A stretch of 64,000 nucleotides of DNA from Mesorhizobium sp. SOD10 (GTDB lineage Bacteria > Pseudomonadota > Alphaproteobacteria > Rhizobiales > Rhizobiaceae): contig CCNA01000006.1 in assembly GCA_000824805.1 (NCBI GenBank), forward strand, positions 620,001-684,000, given 5' to 3'. The translations under genes were made by a program, and so were the position numbers. Shown piece by piece: positions 27,702 to 36,740 of the stretch. Position 1 is the first letter of the stretch. Each line of letters begins with the position of its first letter. The notes below the pieces were generated by a model. It searched no databases and was not told where the DNA came from. It saw only the letters and a program-made list of their open reading frames with translations.

Positions 27702-27889
27702 CGCTCATGCCCAGATTGCGACGTGCGATTGCAACGTCAGGGCAAGCATCGTCGAAATTGCTGGAATAGCGCATGGCCGTTGTGTACGCTCCTGTATCCC
27801 TTTCTGCTCTGATTTATTCCCCAGCTGAAATGTAGTCCCCGATTTCGCGCCGTGAGACTTATCAGAAGATTCGAGTCAGCTCCATGGAG

Positions 27890-28535
27890 CTAACTTTTCG
27901 TCGTCCGCTCGCTGATCCGACCAATATCTTCCAAGGCTGAGCGGATTTGCGGCCAGGGAAGTTCATCATCATCCTTTGACGGCTGCCCTTCCCTGAGTAT
28001 GGCATCGAGCTTAGCTACCACTCCGGCAAGGGAACTTTGCTGGCGTTTCTGACAACGCCTTAAGCAACGCCTCCGCGCGATCGGCCGCCTCACTTTCAGC
28101 GCGCAACGCGGCAGAATAGCCAATTGCACGATCGAAGGCATCCCATCGCCTTTGATGAGCTAGCAGCTCGGCCTCGACCTTCGCGCCAATTGCTGGATCG
28201 ACAGAACCTTCGCAAAGCATATCGCGAAGCGAATCCAGTGAATTCAGCGTTACGGTACTACCATCGGCAAGCTCGATCATCACATTGGGAAAGCCAACAA
28301 TTTCAGAGAGCTTCCACTCCAAACGCTGCTGCTCAACAGTCAATTGTTTAGTCTCTTCGTGAGCGGCTTGCCACTTTCGCCAAGTCGCCAAAGCAGGATC
28401 ATTCGATTGGTGTCTTTCGAAAACGCTGTCGGCAACAGCTTTTGGCTTCGATCCCGCCATTGCAATTGCCGTTCGCGCAAGTAGGCTCCTGCGGGTGACG
28501 GGATGCAGAGTCGTGCTATTGTCGGAATCAGCCAT
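27890..28535 (-). pseudogene. Hypothetical protein gene, frameshifted at 28036-28038
   Basis: The first frame gives a 174-residue product starting MADSDNSTTLHPVTRRSLLARTAIAMAGSKP. It ends soon after ...ALLKALSETPAKF at 28011. A second frame continues directly with SSLAGVVAKLDAILREGQPSKDDDELPWPQIRSALEDIGRI and stops at 27890. Removing one A from the AAA run (TTT on the plus strand, 28036-28038) restores one frame of about 214 residues with TPASSLAG at the joint. Hence it is an inactivated gene or a homopolymer sequencing error. It starts with a twin-Arg-like RRSLL but the function is unknown. A 14-bp palindrome (AGCTCCATGGAGCT, 27878-27891) overlaps its end; otherwise 27702-27889 holds no gene. 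Confidence 0.65.
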
Positions 28536-28569
28536 GATCCGAGCTCCCTGAAGCTTAGACGTGGTCAGG

Positions 28570-28664
28570 CTAGGCGAGGTGCACTAACACCGCGTCTAGC
28601 CGAACCCCGGACCAAAGAGGGGCCAAGGGTATCTTTGATACCTTTGGATCATAGAGGAATGATC
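28570..28664. promoter_or_regulatory. Cluster of dyads upstream of the XRE regulator gene
   Basis: Three dyads stand side by side. CTAGGCGAGGTG/CACCGCGTCTAG (28570-28581/28588-28599, two mismatches); CAAGGGTATC-TTT-GATACCTTTG (28624-28646); and GATCAT-N6-ATGATC (28647-28664). They lie between the divergent frameshifted gene and the XRE gene, so they may be autoregulatory operators. Confidence 0.45.
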
Positions 28665-28682
28665 TAAAGGGATCAAGAAGAA

Positions 28683-28916
28683 TTGGTAACTGCGGCACAG
28701 ATGCGGGCGGCCCGAGCGTTGATCGGTCTCTCACAAGCGGAGCTTGCCCGTCGGGCTGGCGTCTCTATTCCGACAATAAAGCGCTGCGAGAGCGACAGTG
28801 AGCGCACTGCGGTCGTGGCTGCCGAGACCCAAGATAAGATTCGGGCTGTCCTTGAGACAGAGGGGGTAGAATTCACTAATGGCAATCGCCCTGGAGTCAG
28901 ATTGCTCCGCACCTAA
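28683..28916 (+). CDS. XRE-family HTH regulator
   Basis: A 77-residue protein, essentially a single helix-turn-helix domain: QMRAARALIGLSQAELARRAGVSIPTIKRCESD, then RAVLETEGVEFTNGNRPGVRLLRT. This C-terminal pattern (ALE-GVEF...G-GVRL) is common in small rhizobial XRE regulators of mobile elements. The start is placed at TTG 28683 because the family begins MI/VTAAQMRAAR; an ATG at 28704 would remove that stretch. Upstream dyads suggest autoregulation. It may belong to either of the two integrase modules. Confidence 0.7.
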   Translation: MVTAAQMRAARALIGLSQAELARRAGVSIPTIKRCESDSERTAVVAAETQDKIRAVLETEGVEFTNGNRPGVRLLRT

Positions 28917-29014
28917 CCGGCCAATGATCCATGAACGCGGTGCGGCAAGAAGATCACGCCCCGATCTCATGCTCCAAGCTCGGGTTGAGCCAGAAGCATT
29001 CGTTCCGGTTTGGA

Positions 29015-29190
29015 TCGATGGAAGCAAAAGCCGCCATTGCGCTACTAGTCAAAGGCGGCACCGTCCTGAAGAGCGCGTATGGCAAGCCCTTCTCAGAAAA
29101 GAGCTTGACAGGCATGATTCGGCATTGGACCCTCCAGGCCGGAATTCCTGAGGGCTACACGCTTCATGGATTGCGCCGCAGGTTTTCACC
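29015..29190 (+). pseudogene. Remnant of a tyrosine recombinase
   Basis: The peptide AIALLVKGGTVLKSAYGKPFSEKSLTGMIRHWTLQAGIPEGYTLHGLRRRF matches the C-terminal third of phage-type integrases: xxxGKPFS...MRxWxxxAGxP followed by the catalytic box HGLR. Neither the N-terminal part nor the following Tyr region is present: similarity stops near 29190 and unrelated sequence follows. This is a broken integrase, probably truncated when the neighbouring segment was inserted. Confidence 0.6.
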
Positions 29191-29703
29191 TAAGCAGTAC
29201 TTTTGGTCCGCGGTTTTGAACCGTGGGCAAAGCGCGGGCGAGGCGTGGGCAAAGCCGCTTTTTTCGCAATGAAATCAAAGGTCATGACGACGTGTCCCCG
29301 CAGATGACGTACGGCGGCTCTTTGGCCTTGTGGCAGAGCACAAAATCGGCCCGTACTCCGGAGCATCGTTAGATGGCGCGGGGACACGCTATTGAACCTC
29401 GTCCAGGAAGCGGATAGGCGTAAGCGGCCATCGCGTCCGGACTTGAGTGCGCTGTCATTGTGAACGCGGAGGATGTCTCGCTCGCCACCCCGAGGCTCGG
29501 TTCCTGTGGCCGGAGTTCGCGCTGGATTCTGTGGGTTCTGACTGACTCCTCAGCTCGCTTGAGACGATAGTTAGCGCCCCTTTAAGTAAAGATGTTGCGT
29601 CAAAGGCCGCCAAATATTGTTCTTTACGTGCCGTCCTCGGGTTGTTTGACCCACTAAGCAGTGGCATAAAAGTGACCGGGCAGCTTGGGGGTAAACGCCA
29701 CAA
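29191..29703. other. Non-coding stretch before the Wadjet operon, with an inverted repeat pair
   Basis: About 510 bases without a supported gene. An 11-bp inverted repeat, CGTGTCCCCGC at 29291-29301 and its complement at 29378-29388, encloses about 76 bases. A direct repeat CGTGGGCAAAGC occurs at 29222-29233 and 29244-29255. The last 120 bases are AT-richer and should contain the jetA promoter. A GGGGG run is 10-14 bases before the jetA ATG. Confidence 0.5.
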
Positions 29704-31230
29704 ATGGCACTTTTTCGTTATCTTAATGATGACGCGTTTCTGATCTTTTCACGCAAATTCCGATTCCTCTATGAGGCGGCGTTATTAGATGCCTACGAGC
29801 GCTTCTTCTCTCGTGGAGCATCCTTCCCTACGCCTCAGGAAGTCGTCCACGCAATCTACGATCTCATCAAACGAAAGCCTGAGCTTCTTGCCGAGGGCGA
29901 CGATGTTGGTGAAGGCCTTCCCGACTTAGTGTCAAAGCGCCGTCGGCGGCTGAAGTTTGCAGGCGAGGCGAATGAGGCTGCGGAAACAGCGTTGCGGGTC
30001 GCAAGTGTTGCCTACCAGAAGCTGATCCAGACCGGTTGGCTCGAAGAGGAAGAATATGGGCTACGAGTGACCGTAGATATGCCCATGGGGGCAAGCTTGG
30101 TCATGCAGCTCCTGTCCAGTCTGAAGTCCGACGTGAGCCAGCGCTTTGGTGGCGTCGTTGTCAACGTCAAACAAAGTCTGGAGCTGGCGGCAAGACTCCA
30201 GCCAGGATCTTCAGGAAAGGACGCCGTGGATGCTGCATATGCCGTGGTGCAGGCGAGAGAACACGCCACCGCCTTTCTCAAGACGCTCAGGGCGATCCTC
30301 TCGGACCTGAGGCGGATCCGCCGGACTATTATGGAATCGCGGAGCATGCGCGAGAGGGTAGACGCTTACTTTCAGGAATTCATCGGCGAATTGGTTCTAA
30401 AGGACTTCCAAGCCATCCACACTTTCAATCATCCCTTTAGATTCAAGGACCACATCCTTGACCTGGCTCGCGATATCTCTCTCCACCCCGAAATCATGAA
30501 GATGATCGCTTCGGGCTATGTCGAGAGCGGAATGGCCGATACCCGCGAGGATGGGCTTAGAACAGCAGAGACCGACCTTCTATCGATTCAGGAAGTCTTT
30601 GATGGCATCGGCGAGATGTTCGACCGGATCGCCATCTTTCGCCGGCAGCTCGAACAGCGACTCCGCAACACGGTCAAATATGCGGAACAAGGGAGCAGTG
30701 GCATTTCGAGCCGGGCCTCATCGCTCATACACCGGCTTCACAAGGTAATGGACCAGCGCCCTACCCTTTCTGAGTTCGCTTGGGTACCCCTCCCGGTCGA
30801 GCCGATGCGAACGCCGTGGTCGGAAAGGCACCTCGCGCAGCCGCGGCAACCACGTAAGGCGCTGGAGTCAATGGCGGTCCCACCCAAAGTCCTGGATCCG
30901 TTGCTGGCGCTGCGTAAGAAACTCAAGAAGCAGTACATGGAAAGAATCGTTCCAGACGAGAAACAACTACTGCAATGGCTAAATGATAAAGTTCCGCTGG
31001 CGGTGACGAAAGAGGCACGTTTCCTGGAGATAGAAGACGTAGACTCATTCATTGCATTCGATGTGATCCGACGGTTTACCAAACCGGGCGAAGTTCCGCC
31101 TTCTATCGCGGCGGCGTTTGAGATCGTGGATGACTCTCAGGGACATCAGCATGATAGCGAGTGGATAAAGTGCGGTAACTTCCTCATCCGGAGACGGGCT
31201 GCCATGGCTGGAGGCGTGGATGCTGACTGA
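29704..31230 (+). CDS. jetA: Wadjet system protein JetA (kleisin-like)
   Basis: A 508-residue protein. It begins MALFRYLNDDAFLIFSRKFRFLYEAALLDAYERFF, with a winged-helix-like N-terminus (PTPQEVVHAIYDLIKRKPELL), a helical, coiled-coil-rich middle (QVFDGIGEMFDRIAIFRRQLEQRL) and a C-terminal domain ending in ...CGNFLIRRR. In Wadjet, JetA is the kleisin-type subunit that bridges the JetC ATPase and JetB. The order A-B-C-D and overlaps with the next genes support the call. I cannot assign Wadjet type I, II or III with certainty; the N-terminus seems closer to the DUF5716-type (type III) JetA. Confidence 0.75.
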   Translation: MALFRYLNDDAFLIFSRKFRFLYEAALLDAYERFFSRGASFPTPQEVVHAIYDLIKRKPELLAEGDDVGEGLPDLVSKRRRRLKFAGEANEAAETALRVASVAYQKLIQTGWLEEEEYGLRVTVDMPMGASLVMQLLSSLKSDVSQRFGGVVVNVKQSLELAARLQPGSSGKDAVDAAYAVVQAREHATAFLKTLRAILSDLRRIRRTIMESRSMRERVDAYFQEFIGELVLKDFQAIHTFNHPFRFKDHILDLARDISLHPEIMKMIASGYVESGMADTREDGLRTAETDLLSIQEVFDGIGEMFDRIAIFRRQLEQRLRNTVKYAEQGSSGISSRASSLIHRLHKVMDQRPTLSEFAWVPLPVEPMRTPWSERHLAQPRQPRKALESMAVPPKVLDPLLALRKKLKKQYMERIVPDEKQLLQWLNDKVPLAVTKEARFLEIEDVDSFIAFDVIRRFTKPGEVPPSIAAAFEIVDDSQGHQHDSEWIKCGNFLIRRRAAMAGGVDAD

Positions 31231-31870
31231 GTTCGAGGAGGTCGAGGCCCGATACGGCGGGGACAAGGGTGCCGACCTTCGGAAAGCTTGCCGATACCTC
31301 CTCCGTCATCAATTCGTCTATTCGGGCGACCGGGGTGTGGCGACCGTCTATGATGTAATTATGGATAGTCGCTTCAGAAAAGTGATCGACAATTTCTTTG
31401 ATTGCATTGGCTACCGCGTCCACCGCGAGCAAGACGAACAGTGGGCGGGGATTGTGCTTGATGATGAGGAGATGTCGTCAACACCAAAAATGAGGGCTGA
31501 CGAGACTATCGTGCTTCTGGTGGCAGCGGCTCATTGGCAGGACGAAGCGAACCAGGGCAACGTTGAAGAGCGTGCGACGGTCTTGACCACATTTAACGCC
31601 CTCTACGAGAAATACAGGGAAATGGCCGAAAGGGGCACAAAGATGCTTGTGTCCCAGTCGAGGTTCCAAGACGTTCTTGAGGATCTTGCTTCGCGCAACC
31701 TGATCTGGCTCGGAGAGTTCGATCGTGTCCTTCAGGATCGGGAGGTGGTGGTCCGGCCGATAATCAAGCTCGTTTCCGGATCCGACGCGTTGAGGCGCAT
31801 TGAGGAGCAGGTTGCGCTGGAAGACTATGAACCCCGCCAGCTCGGTCCCGTCGAGGAAAAATTGCAATGA
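31220..31870 (+). CDS. jetB: Wadjet system protein JetB (KITE-like)
   Basis: A 216-residue protein with tandem winged-helix character: ADLRKACRYLLRHQFVYSGDRGVATVYDVIMDSRFRKVIDNFFDCIGYRVHRE, then TPKMRADETIVLLVAAAHWQDEANQG, as in MukE/DUF4194-type JetB subunits. JetB binds the kleisin JetA in the SMC-like complex. Its ATG overlaps the end of jetA by 11 bases, and its stop overlaps the jetC start (ATGA). Both overlaps imply coupled translation and fixed stoichiometry. Confidence 0.78.
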   Translation: MLTEFEEVEARYGGDKGADLRKACRYLLRHQFVYSGDRGVATVYDVIMDSRFRKVIDNFFDCIGYRVHREQDEQWAGIVLDDEEMSSTPKMRADETIVLLVAAAHWQDEANQGNVEERATVLTTFNALYEKYREMAERGTKMLVSQSRFQDVLEDLASRNLIWLGEFDRVLQDREVVVRPIIKLVSGSDALRRIEEQVALEDYEPRQLGPVEEKLQ

Positions 31871-34800
31871 TGGAACTCGTGCATCTCACGCTGGTGAATT
31901 GGCATTCGTTCACTGTCGAAGATATTCCGGTTAGCGGCCACGTCGGTGTCCTTGGTGAAAACGCGTCGGGCAAATCAACAATCCTGGACATGATCCAGGT
32001 GGTGCTCACCGGCGCCAGCGGACGCTACATGAACCTCAATCCAGTCGCTGGTGAGAGTCGTCGCAGAAGCGGTCCGAGGCGCACAGTACAGGGGTACTGC
32101 CTCGGTGCCCGTGGAGAGGGCGATTTTCGGCGCGAAGCCTGCCTTACCTATGTGGCCATTAGTTTTCGAGACGCCGATGGAGTGAAGCCCGACTTGACGG
32201 TAGGCCTCGCCATGGAGGCAAGGAAGACACAGCCAGCCGAAACCATACTCGGCCGTTTCGTCGTCCGCGGCAAAATATTGACAACAGCCAATTTCTTACG
32301 TGAGCGGGAAGGAAGGCAAGAATTCGCGCAATGGGAGGAAGTAAGGCAATCGCTGGAAAGGGAATGCGGTAACGGTTTCGTAAACCATCGCGACAGCGCC
32401 ACGGACCACATCCGGGAATATATGCGTGACTTGGTTCCACGATCGGCGCCGACTTCCGGAAACGCCGCCGCGCTTGCAAAGGCGATCGTGAACGGTATGA
32501 CGCTTAATCAGGGCCTGTCCGCAACAGACTTCGTCAGGAACTATATCCTCGAGGAGTCTCCGATGAAGGTCGGCGAGCTACGAGAGTCGTTGAAGACTTA
32601 CCGACAAGTCAACCAGACTATCAAGAACATGCGGGAGCGTGCGAAGCGGCTGAAAGTGGTCAAGGCGCGAGCGGAAGATTTTAGAAACTTCCTCAATGAA
32701 CACGTCGAGGAGGACTGGATCAGTCGCAAGGCGAGGTACCTCGCGGCCTCGGCGGCGATGCGGGCACTCGAAGAAGAGGTCAAGGAAGCCGAGGCATCTC
32801 TTCTGGCCGAGAGCGAGGAAATTAACGACCTGACCACTTCGATCAACGAAGCGAACCAGGATGTGCACCGCATCATCAAGCAGATCGAAGCGATCAAAGC
32901 CAAGGTGGGCATTGACGATCTTAACAAGATGGCCGAAAGCCACTCCTTTTCCGCCGCAGATTGCCTCAAACGGATCTCTGAACGAGTGAAGCATATGCAG
33001 CGGATCGCCGCCGCGGCCGAAGCACTCGGAAAGGGTGAATCAAGCTCCCGCGAATTGGTCGCTCACGCGTCCGCGGCGGCCGAGGCGGTCAAGCGTGGGA
33101 ACACGGAAGCCACGGCAGTGATCGAACAAGCGTTCCTGGCGTCGCTCCCCGTCACCGCCGAGAGAATTGGCAGGGCGCGCAGTGAGACGGAAGCCGCTTT
33201 GCACACCAAGAACAAGGAGGTCGACAAGCTGTCTCGGTCTATCGAGGCCGCCGCTTCCGATTCACGGGATTCTCACCTCGGCGACCATACCCGCGAGTTG
33301 ATGAGGCTCCTTCGCATGGCCGGGATGGCTCCGAGAGCGCTTTGCGACATCATTGACCTTATCGACAAGGATTGGGGACAAGCGGCTGAAGGTCTTCTTG
33401 GTCGAGATAGGGAAGCGATCTTCGTCGATCGCGACCACATCCACACGGCAACGACGATCCTGAGAGAAAACAGGCGGGATCTACGCCAGGCTTCCCTGGT
33501 CAGCCTAAACAAGCTCGAGCGATACAAAGATCCGGTCGAGTCAGGTTGGTTCCCTTCGCTCTTCAGGTCCGATGACCAAGACGCAGTCGCCTTCCTGCAG
33601 CGCAGATATGGCAATGTGCGGCTAGCCCGCACCATGGAAGAGTTTAACCAACCCGGCCGCGCCCTCATGGCTGACGGCCTTTACGATGATGGGCTGTTAC
33701 GGGGGACCCGCCTGGAGGAAGCCTTCCGCCTTAAGATCGGTAAGGCGGCGCAGGAGCAACTTTTCCTGGAGCAGAAAAGGCGGTTGGAGGTTCTGCGGGA
33801 GGAAATCGAAACCCTGTCCCAGCGCAGGCGCATCCTTTCCGAGGTTGACCGCTCCGTTGCCCTTGTGACTTCGCCTGCGGACGGCGAGACGGTGGCAGGC
33901 CTGCTTGAACGAGCGCAACAGCAGGAGAGGCTGGCAGGAGAGGCTCGATCCAGGCTGGAGGCGGTCGATCAAGGCGACCTGAAACGCCTATATGAGCTTG
34001 AAGAGAAGAAGAAGGTCCAACAGGCCTATGTCGACGCCAGAAATGTCGAGCTCAACTCAATCCAGAAGAGGCAGGGAGCTTACCAGAAACAAGCTGAAAC
34101 CGCGAGAAAGACGCTCACGGGCCTTACCAACCAAGAGGGTTCGCGCCATTTGCGGAATCTCGCCCGCCGCATGTTCCAATATAGCTGGCGCTTGACGGCC
34201 GCTGTGCCAGCTAACCGCAGATACCGGGAGAGGATCGCGGGTAAACAAATCCCAAGTGACCCATCCGCCCATTACGAAGCACTGGCCGGGATCCATCGTG
34301 CGATCGGGCAGCGCGCGGAGGATCGCTCCAAGCAGGCAAAAGATAGAATGATGGAGGCCGACAGGAATGTGCGCGCCGCCATGAGGAGCTATTTTGACGT
34401 AGCTCCCATAAGCTCGGAGGTGGGAGCAGAAAGCGAGATCCTGAAGGACATCCTGCCCTGGGTGGAGGCCACGCTACGCGATATCGAAGAGAACGAGCTC
34501 ACGCGGCATGAAGCACTGGCAGCTGAAGCTTCCGAGCGAGTCTCATCTATCTTTCGCGGCGAGTTCGTCAACTCTCTCCACTCACGCATCTCCAAACTGA
34601 AGAGAGATATCGACTCGCTGAACCATAGTCTCCGCAATCACACATTCCACGGCGAGCGATATTCGTTCAGCAGGACGCAAGTGGCTCAGTACGCGCCGAT
34701 CTTGAAAGCGGTCGAGATCTACGTGACTTCCGAGGATGCGCTGGATCTTCTGTTCAAGGGTGAGATACCCGAAGGCTCCCCCCACAAACCCGTGCTCGAC

Positions 34801-35331
34801 GAGGTGAAGCGCATCCTTGAGGATCCCGATACCGAGTTCGACAGTTTTGAGGACTATCGGAGCTTTTTCGTTTTCGAAATTCACATGGAGAACCTCGATA
34901 CCGGACACAAGACACGCTGGGAAACTCGCCGTGGCACGGGTTCCGGAGCCGAGCAACAAGTCCCGCTTTACGTTGCCATCGGTGCCTCGCTGGCCTCCGT
35001 TTATGGGACCGCCGAAGGAAGATCGGGATCGCAACTTGGAATGGCACTTGCCGTCTTCGATGAAGCCTTTGCCAAGCTGGACGGCAAGAACCAGCGGCAA
35101 ATGATGAGCTTCTATGAGAGCCTAGGCCTGCAGGTGATCGTGGCTGCGCCACCCGAGCGGCGGCCCTCACTGCTCGGCTATATGCATGCCATTGTTGAGG
35201 TCGACAACATTGGCAATGGGCAATCTGAGACGACAGTAGTCCAAGTCAAGGAAAAAGCTCGCAAGGAGCTGCAGCGGATCAACCCCGAACTCATGGATGA
35301 TGAAGCGCTGCGTAGGATGGCAGCCGAGTGA
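31867..35331 (+). CDS. jetC: Wadjet system SMC-like ATPase JetC (MukB-like)
   Basis: A 1154-residue SMC-type protein. The Walker A motif is GENASGKST (residues 30-38) after VGVLG; long coiled coils occupy ~230-460 and ~650-960 with a hinge between. The ABC-type signature is RGTGSGAEQQVPLYVAIGAS (G1025-S1026-G1027), and Walker B is LAVFDEAFAKLD with D1065/E1066. JetC extrudes DNA loops and detects small circular DNA, so that JetD can cut it. The GTGA overlap with jetD and the ATGA overlap with jetB keep the operon continuous. Confidence 0.9.
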   Translation: MMELVHLTLVNWHSFTVEDIPVSGHVGVLGENASGKSTILDMIQVVLTGASGRYMNLNPVAGESRRRSGPRRTVQGYCLGARGEGDFRREACLTYVAISFRDADGVKPDLTVGLAMEARKTQPAETILGRFVVRGKILTTANFLREREGRQEFAQWEEVRQSLERECGNGFVNHRDSATDHIREYMRDLVPRSAPTSGNAAALAKAIVNGMTLNQGLSATDFVRNYILEESPMKVGELRESLKTYRQVNQTIKNMRERAKRLKVVKARAEDFRNFLNEHVEEDWISRKARYLAASAAMRALEEEVKEAEASLLAESEEINDLTTSINEANQDVHRIIKQIEAIKAKVGIDDLNKMAESHSFSAADCLKRISERVKHMQRIAAAAEALGKGESSSRELVAHASAAAEAVKRGNTEATAVIEQAFLASLPVTAERIGRARSETEAALHTKNKEVDKLSRSIEAAASDSRDSHLGDHTRELMRLLRMAGMAPRALCDIIDLIDKDWGQAAEGLLGRDREAIFVDRDHIHTATTILRENRRDLRQASLVSLNKLERYKDPVESGWFPSLFRSDDQDAVAFLQRRYGNVRLARTMEEFNQPGRALMADGLYDDGLLRGTRLEEAFRLKIGKAAQEQLFLEQKRRLEVLREEIETLSQRRRILSEVDRSVALVTSPADGETVAGLLERAQQQERLAGEARSRLEAVDQGDLKRLYELEEKKKVQQAYVDARNVELNSIQKRQGAYQKQAETARKTLTGLTNQEGSRHLRNLARRMFQYSWRLTAAVPANRRYRERIAGKQIPSDPSAHYEALAGIHRAIGQRAEDRSKQAKDRMMEADRNVRAAMRSYFDVAPISSEVGAESEILKDILPWVEATLRDIEENELTRHEALAAEASERVSSIFRGEFVNSLHSRISKLKRDIDSLNHSLRNHTFHGERYSFSRTQVAQYAPILKAVEIYVTSEDALDLLFKGEIPEGSPHKPVLDEVKRILEDPDTEFDSFEDYRSFFVFEIHMENLDTGHKTRWETRRGTGSGAEQQVPLYVAIGASLASVYGTAEGRSGSQLGMALAVFDEAFAKLDGKNQRQMMSFYESLGLQVIVAAPPERRPSLLGYMHAIVEVDNIGNGQSETTVVQVKEKARKELQRINPELMDDEALRRMAAE

Positions 35332-36509
35332 AATTCACCGATCCGATTGCACTTCTTTCTTATCTGCTGGATAGGCACGAAGACGGTCGGGCAGGCGCAC
35401 GTGCTTATCCGGACAGCGGCGCCTTTTCAAATATCGGAGAGGCTGACCGTTTCCGGAAGAAGCTGGAAGAGGCAAGCCGGGCGGGTGCAATCGAGCTTCG
35501 AATGGAGATGGGGCGCCGGCGAGCCGGCGAAATCAAGTTCGTGCGCATCGCCGACGTGGCGAGGCTCTACTGTTTCGTCGAACGAAAACCTTCCAGCGAG
35601 CGCTCGGCGTCAGCGCTCGAGGATCTATTTCGTCGAGCTGAGCTGGCTGTCCCGTTCGCTGAGCATGCGCGGGACGCTGCTGAAGCCTGGTCCAGAAATC
35701 GGCGGTGGGCGGGAATTGCTCCCGGAGACATAGGTTCGCTAGAGCGTGCGCTACTCCTCGCGCAAGCGATATACAGACGGCAACACTTAGGACTCGACTA
35801 TCGCACTTTCTCCAGAAGGGCCGTTTCCGATAGCAAAGCATTGGAACGGCTGGAGGCAGCCGTCGCAAAGGTCCTTCGAGGTGTTGGCGCGAACATCCCG
35901 GAGGGCGCCACGCCCCGCGAAGCACTCGGTGCACTTGGGCTGGAAAAGGTGCCTCCTCCCCTCCTCCTTTCAGGACCGATCACTTTTGGAGCGTCCCAGC
36001 CTGACGTATCCTTCCTTGGCGTCCCCGCAGAAGCAATCAACACCGTCGGCTTCAGCCGCACCCCGGAATACGTCCTCGTAGTAGAGAACTACACGAGCTT
36101 CGTCAGGCACGTGACTGAGGCAGATCCGGACCGCCGAGGACTGGTCATCTACGGCGGCGGCTATCCGTCGACGGGAGTTCAGAAGGCATTAGGCTTGATC
36201 GCCGGTCGCTTTCCCGACGACGTACCCTTTTACCACTGGTCCGACATCGATCCCGATGGCATCTGGATCTTCCTGACAGTTGAGAGAGCATTCGGCCGCA
36301 GACTACTCCCGCACCTCATGACCGTCGACTTGGCCGAAAAGCACGGTAGTAAGCCAGATCAAAAGGCAAGCAGAGTAGCCAGGGCTGAAGGATCGGTCCT
36401 CTTTGATTTGATCGCGTACCTTGCAAAGCCAGATGCAAAACACTTAGAGCAGGAAGAACTCGATCCTATTATTCCACGCCTACACCAGAGCGAGTGGCGA
36501 GCGTCGTGA
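35328..36509 (+). CDS. jetD: Wadjet system nuclease JetD (Toprim/DUF2220)
   Basis: A 393-residue protein. The N-terminal ~200 residues are helical (DUF3322-like). A Toprim domain follows: EYVLVVENYTSFVRHV with E253, LVIYGGGYPSTG, and HWSDIDPDGIWIF with D306/D308, the metal-binding residues. In Wadjet the JetD dimer cleaves DNA bound by the SMC complex, as in topoisomerase VI A-type folds. Start codon is GTG at 35328, overlapping the jetC stop. It is the last gene of the operon; the next 230 bases hold no supported gene. Confidence 0.88.
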   Translation: MKFTDPIALLSYLLDRHEDGRAGARAYPDSGAFSNIGEADRFRKKLEEASRAGAIELRMEMGRRRAGEIKFVRIADVARLYCFVERKPSSERSASALEDLFRRAELAVPFAEHARDAAEAWSRNRRWAGIAPGDIGSLERALLLAQAIYRRQHLGLDYRTFSRRAVSDSKALERLEAAVAKVLRGVGANIPEGATPREALGALGLEKVPPPLLLSGPITFGASQPDVSFLGVPAEAINTVGFSRTPEYVLVVENYTSFVRHVTEADPDRRGLVIYGGGYPSTGVQKALGLIAGRFPDDVPFYHWSDIDPDGIWIFLTVERAFGRRLLPHLMTVDLAEKHGSKPDQKASRVARAEGSVLFDLIAYLAKPDAKHLEQEELDPIIPRLHQSEWRAS

Positions 36510-36740
36510 TGCAAACCAATTTTTGTCCTCGCCCAGTTGATCGGCATAGCTGGCGAAGGCGCTCCGCTTCCAAAACTGACCATCGCGCGGGTCGTCCGAA
36601 GTCCGAAGACCTGAAGGGGCAGGTGAACTGGCGGTACTGGTTTGCTGGTGCGGTCGAGACATACCTACAAACTGTAAGGCGTTTCGCTAGCGGGGATATC
36701 TGGTCGTAATTGAAGGCTGTACGAGACTTCGGATATTTGC
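36510..36740. other. Non-coding gap after jetD
   Basis: Short open frames in both directions overlap each other here, none with recognisable content or good codon use. I see no terminator hairpin directly after jetD. It may hold the promoter of the alpA-like gene. Confidence 0.4.

Noticed and set aside
27514-27774. Alternative minus-strand frame over the small DNA-binding gene of the left integrase
   Set aside because: It conflicts with the 27369-27701 frame, which has the helix-turn-helix-like content and the overlap with the integrase.
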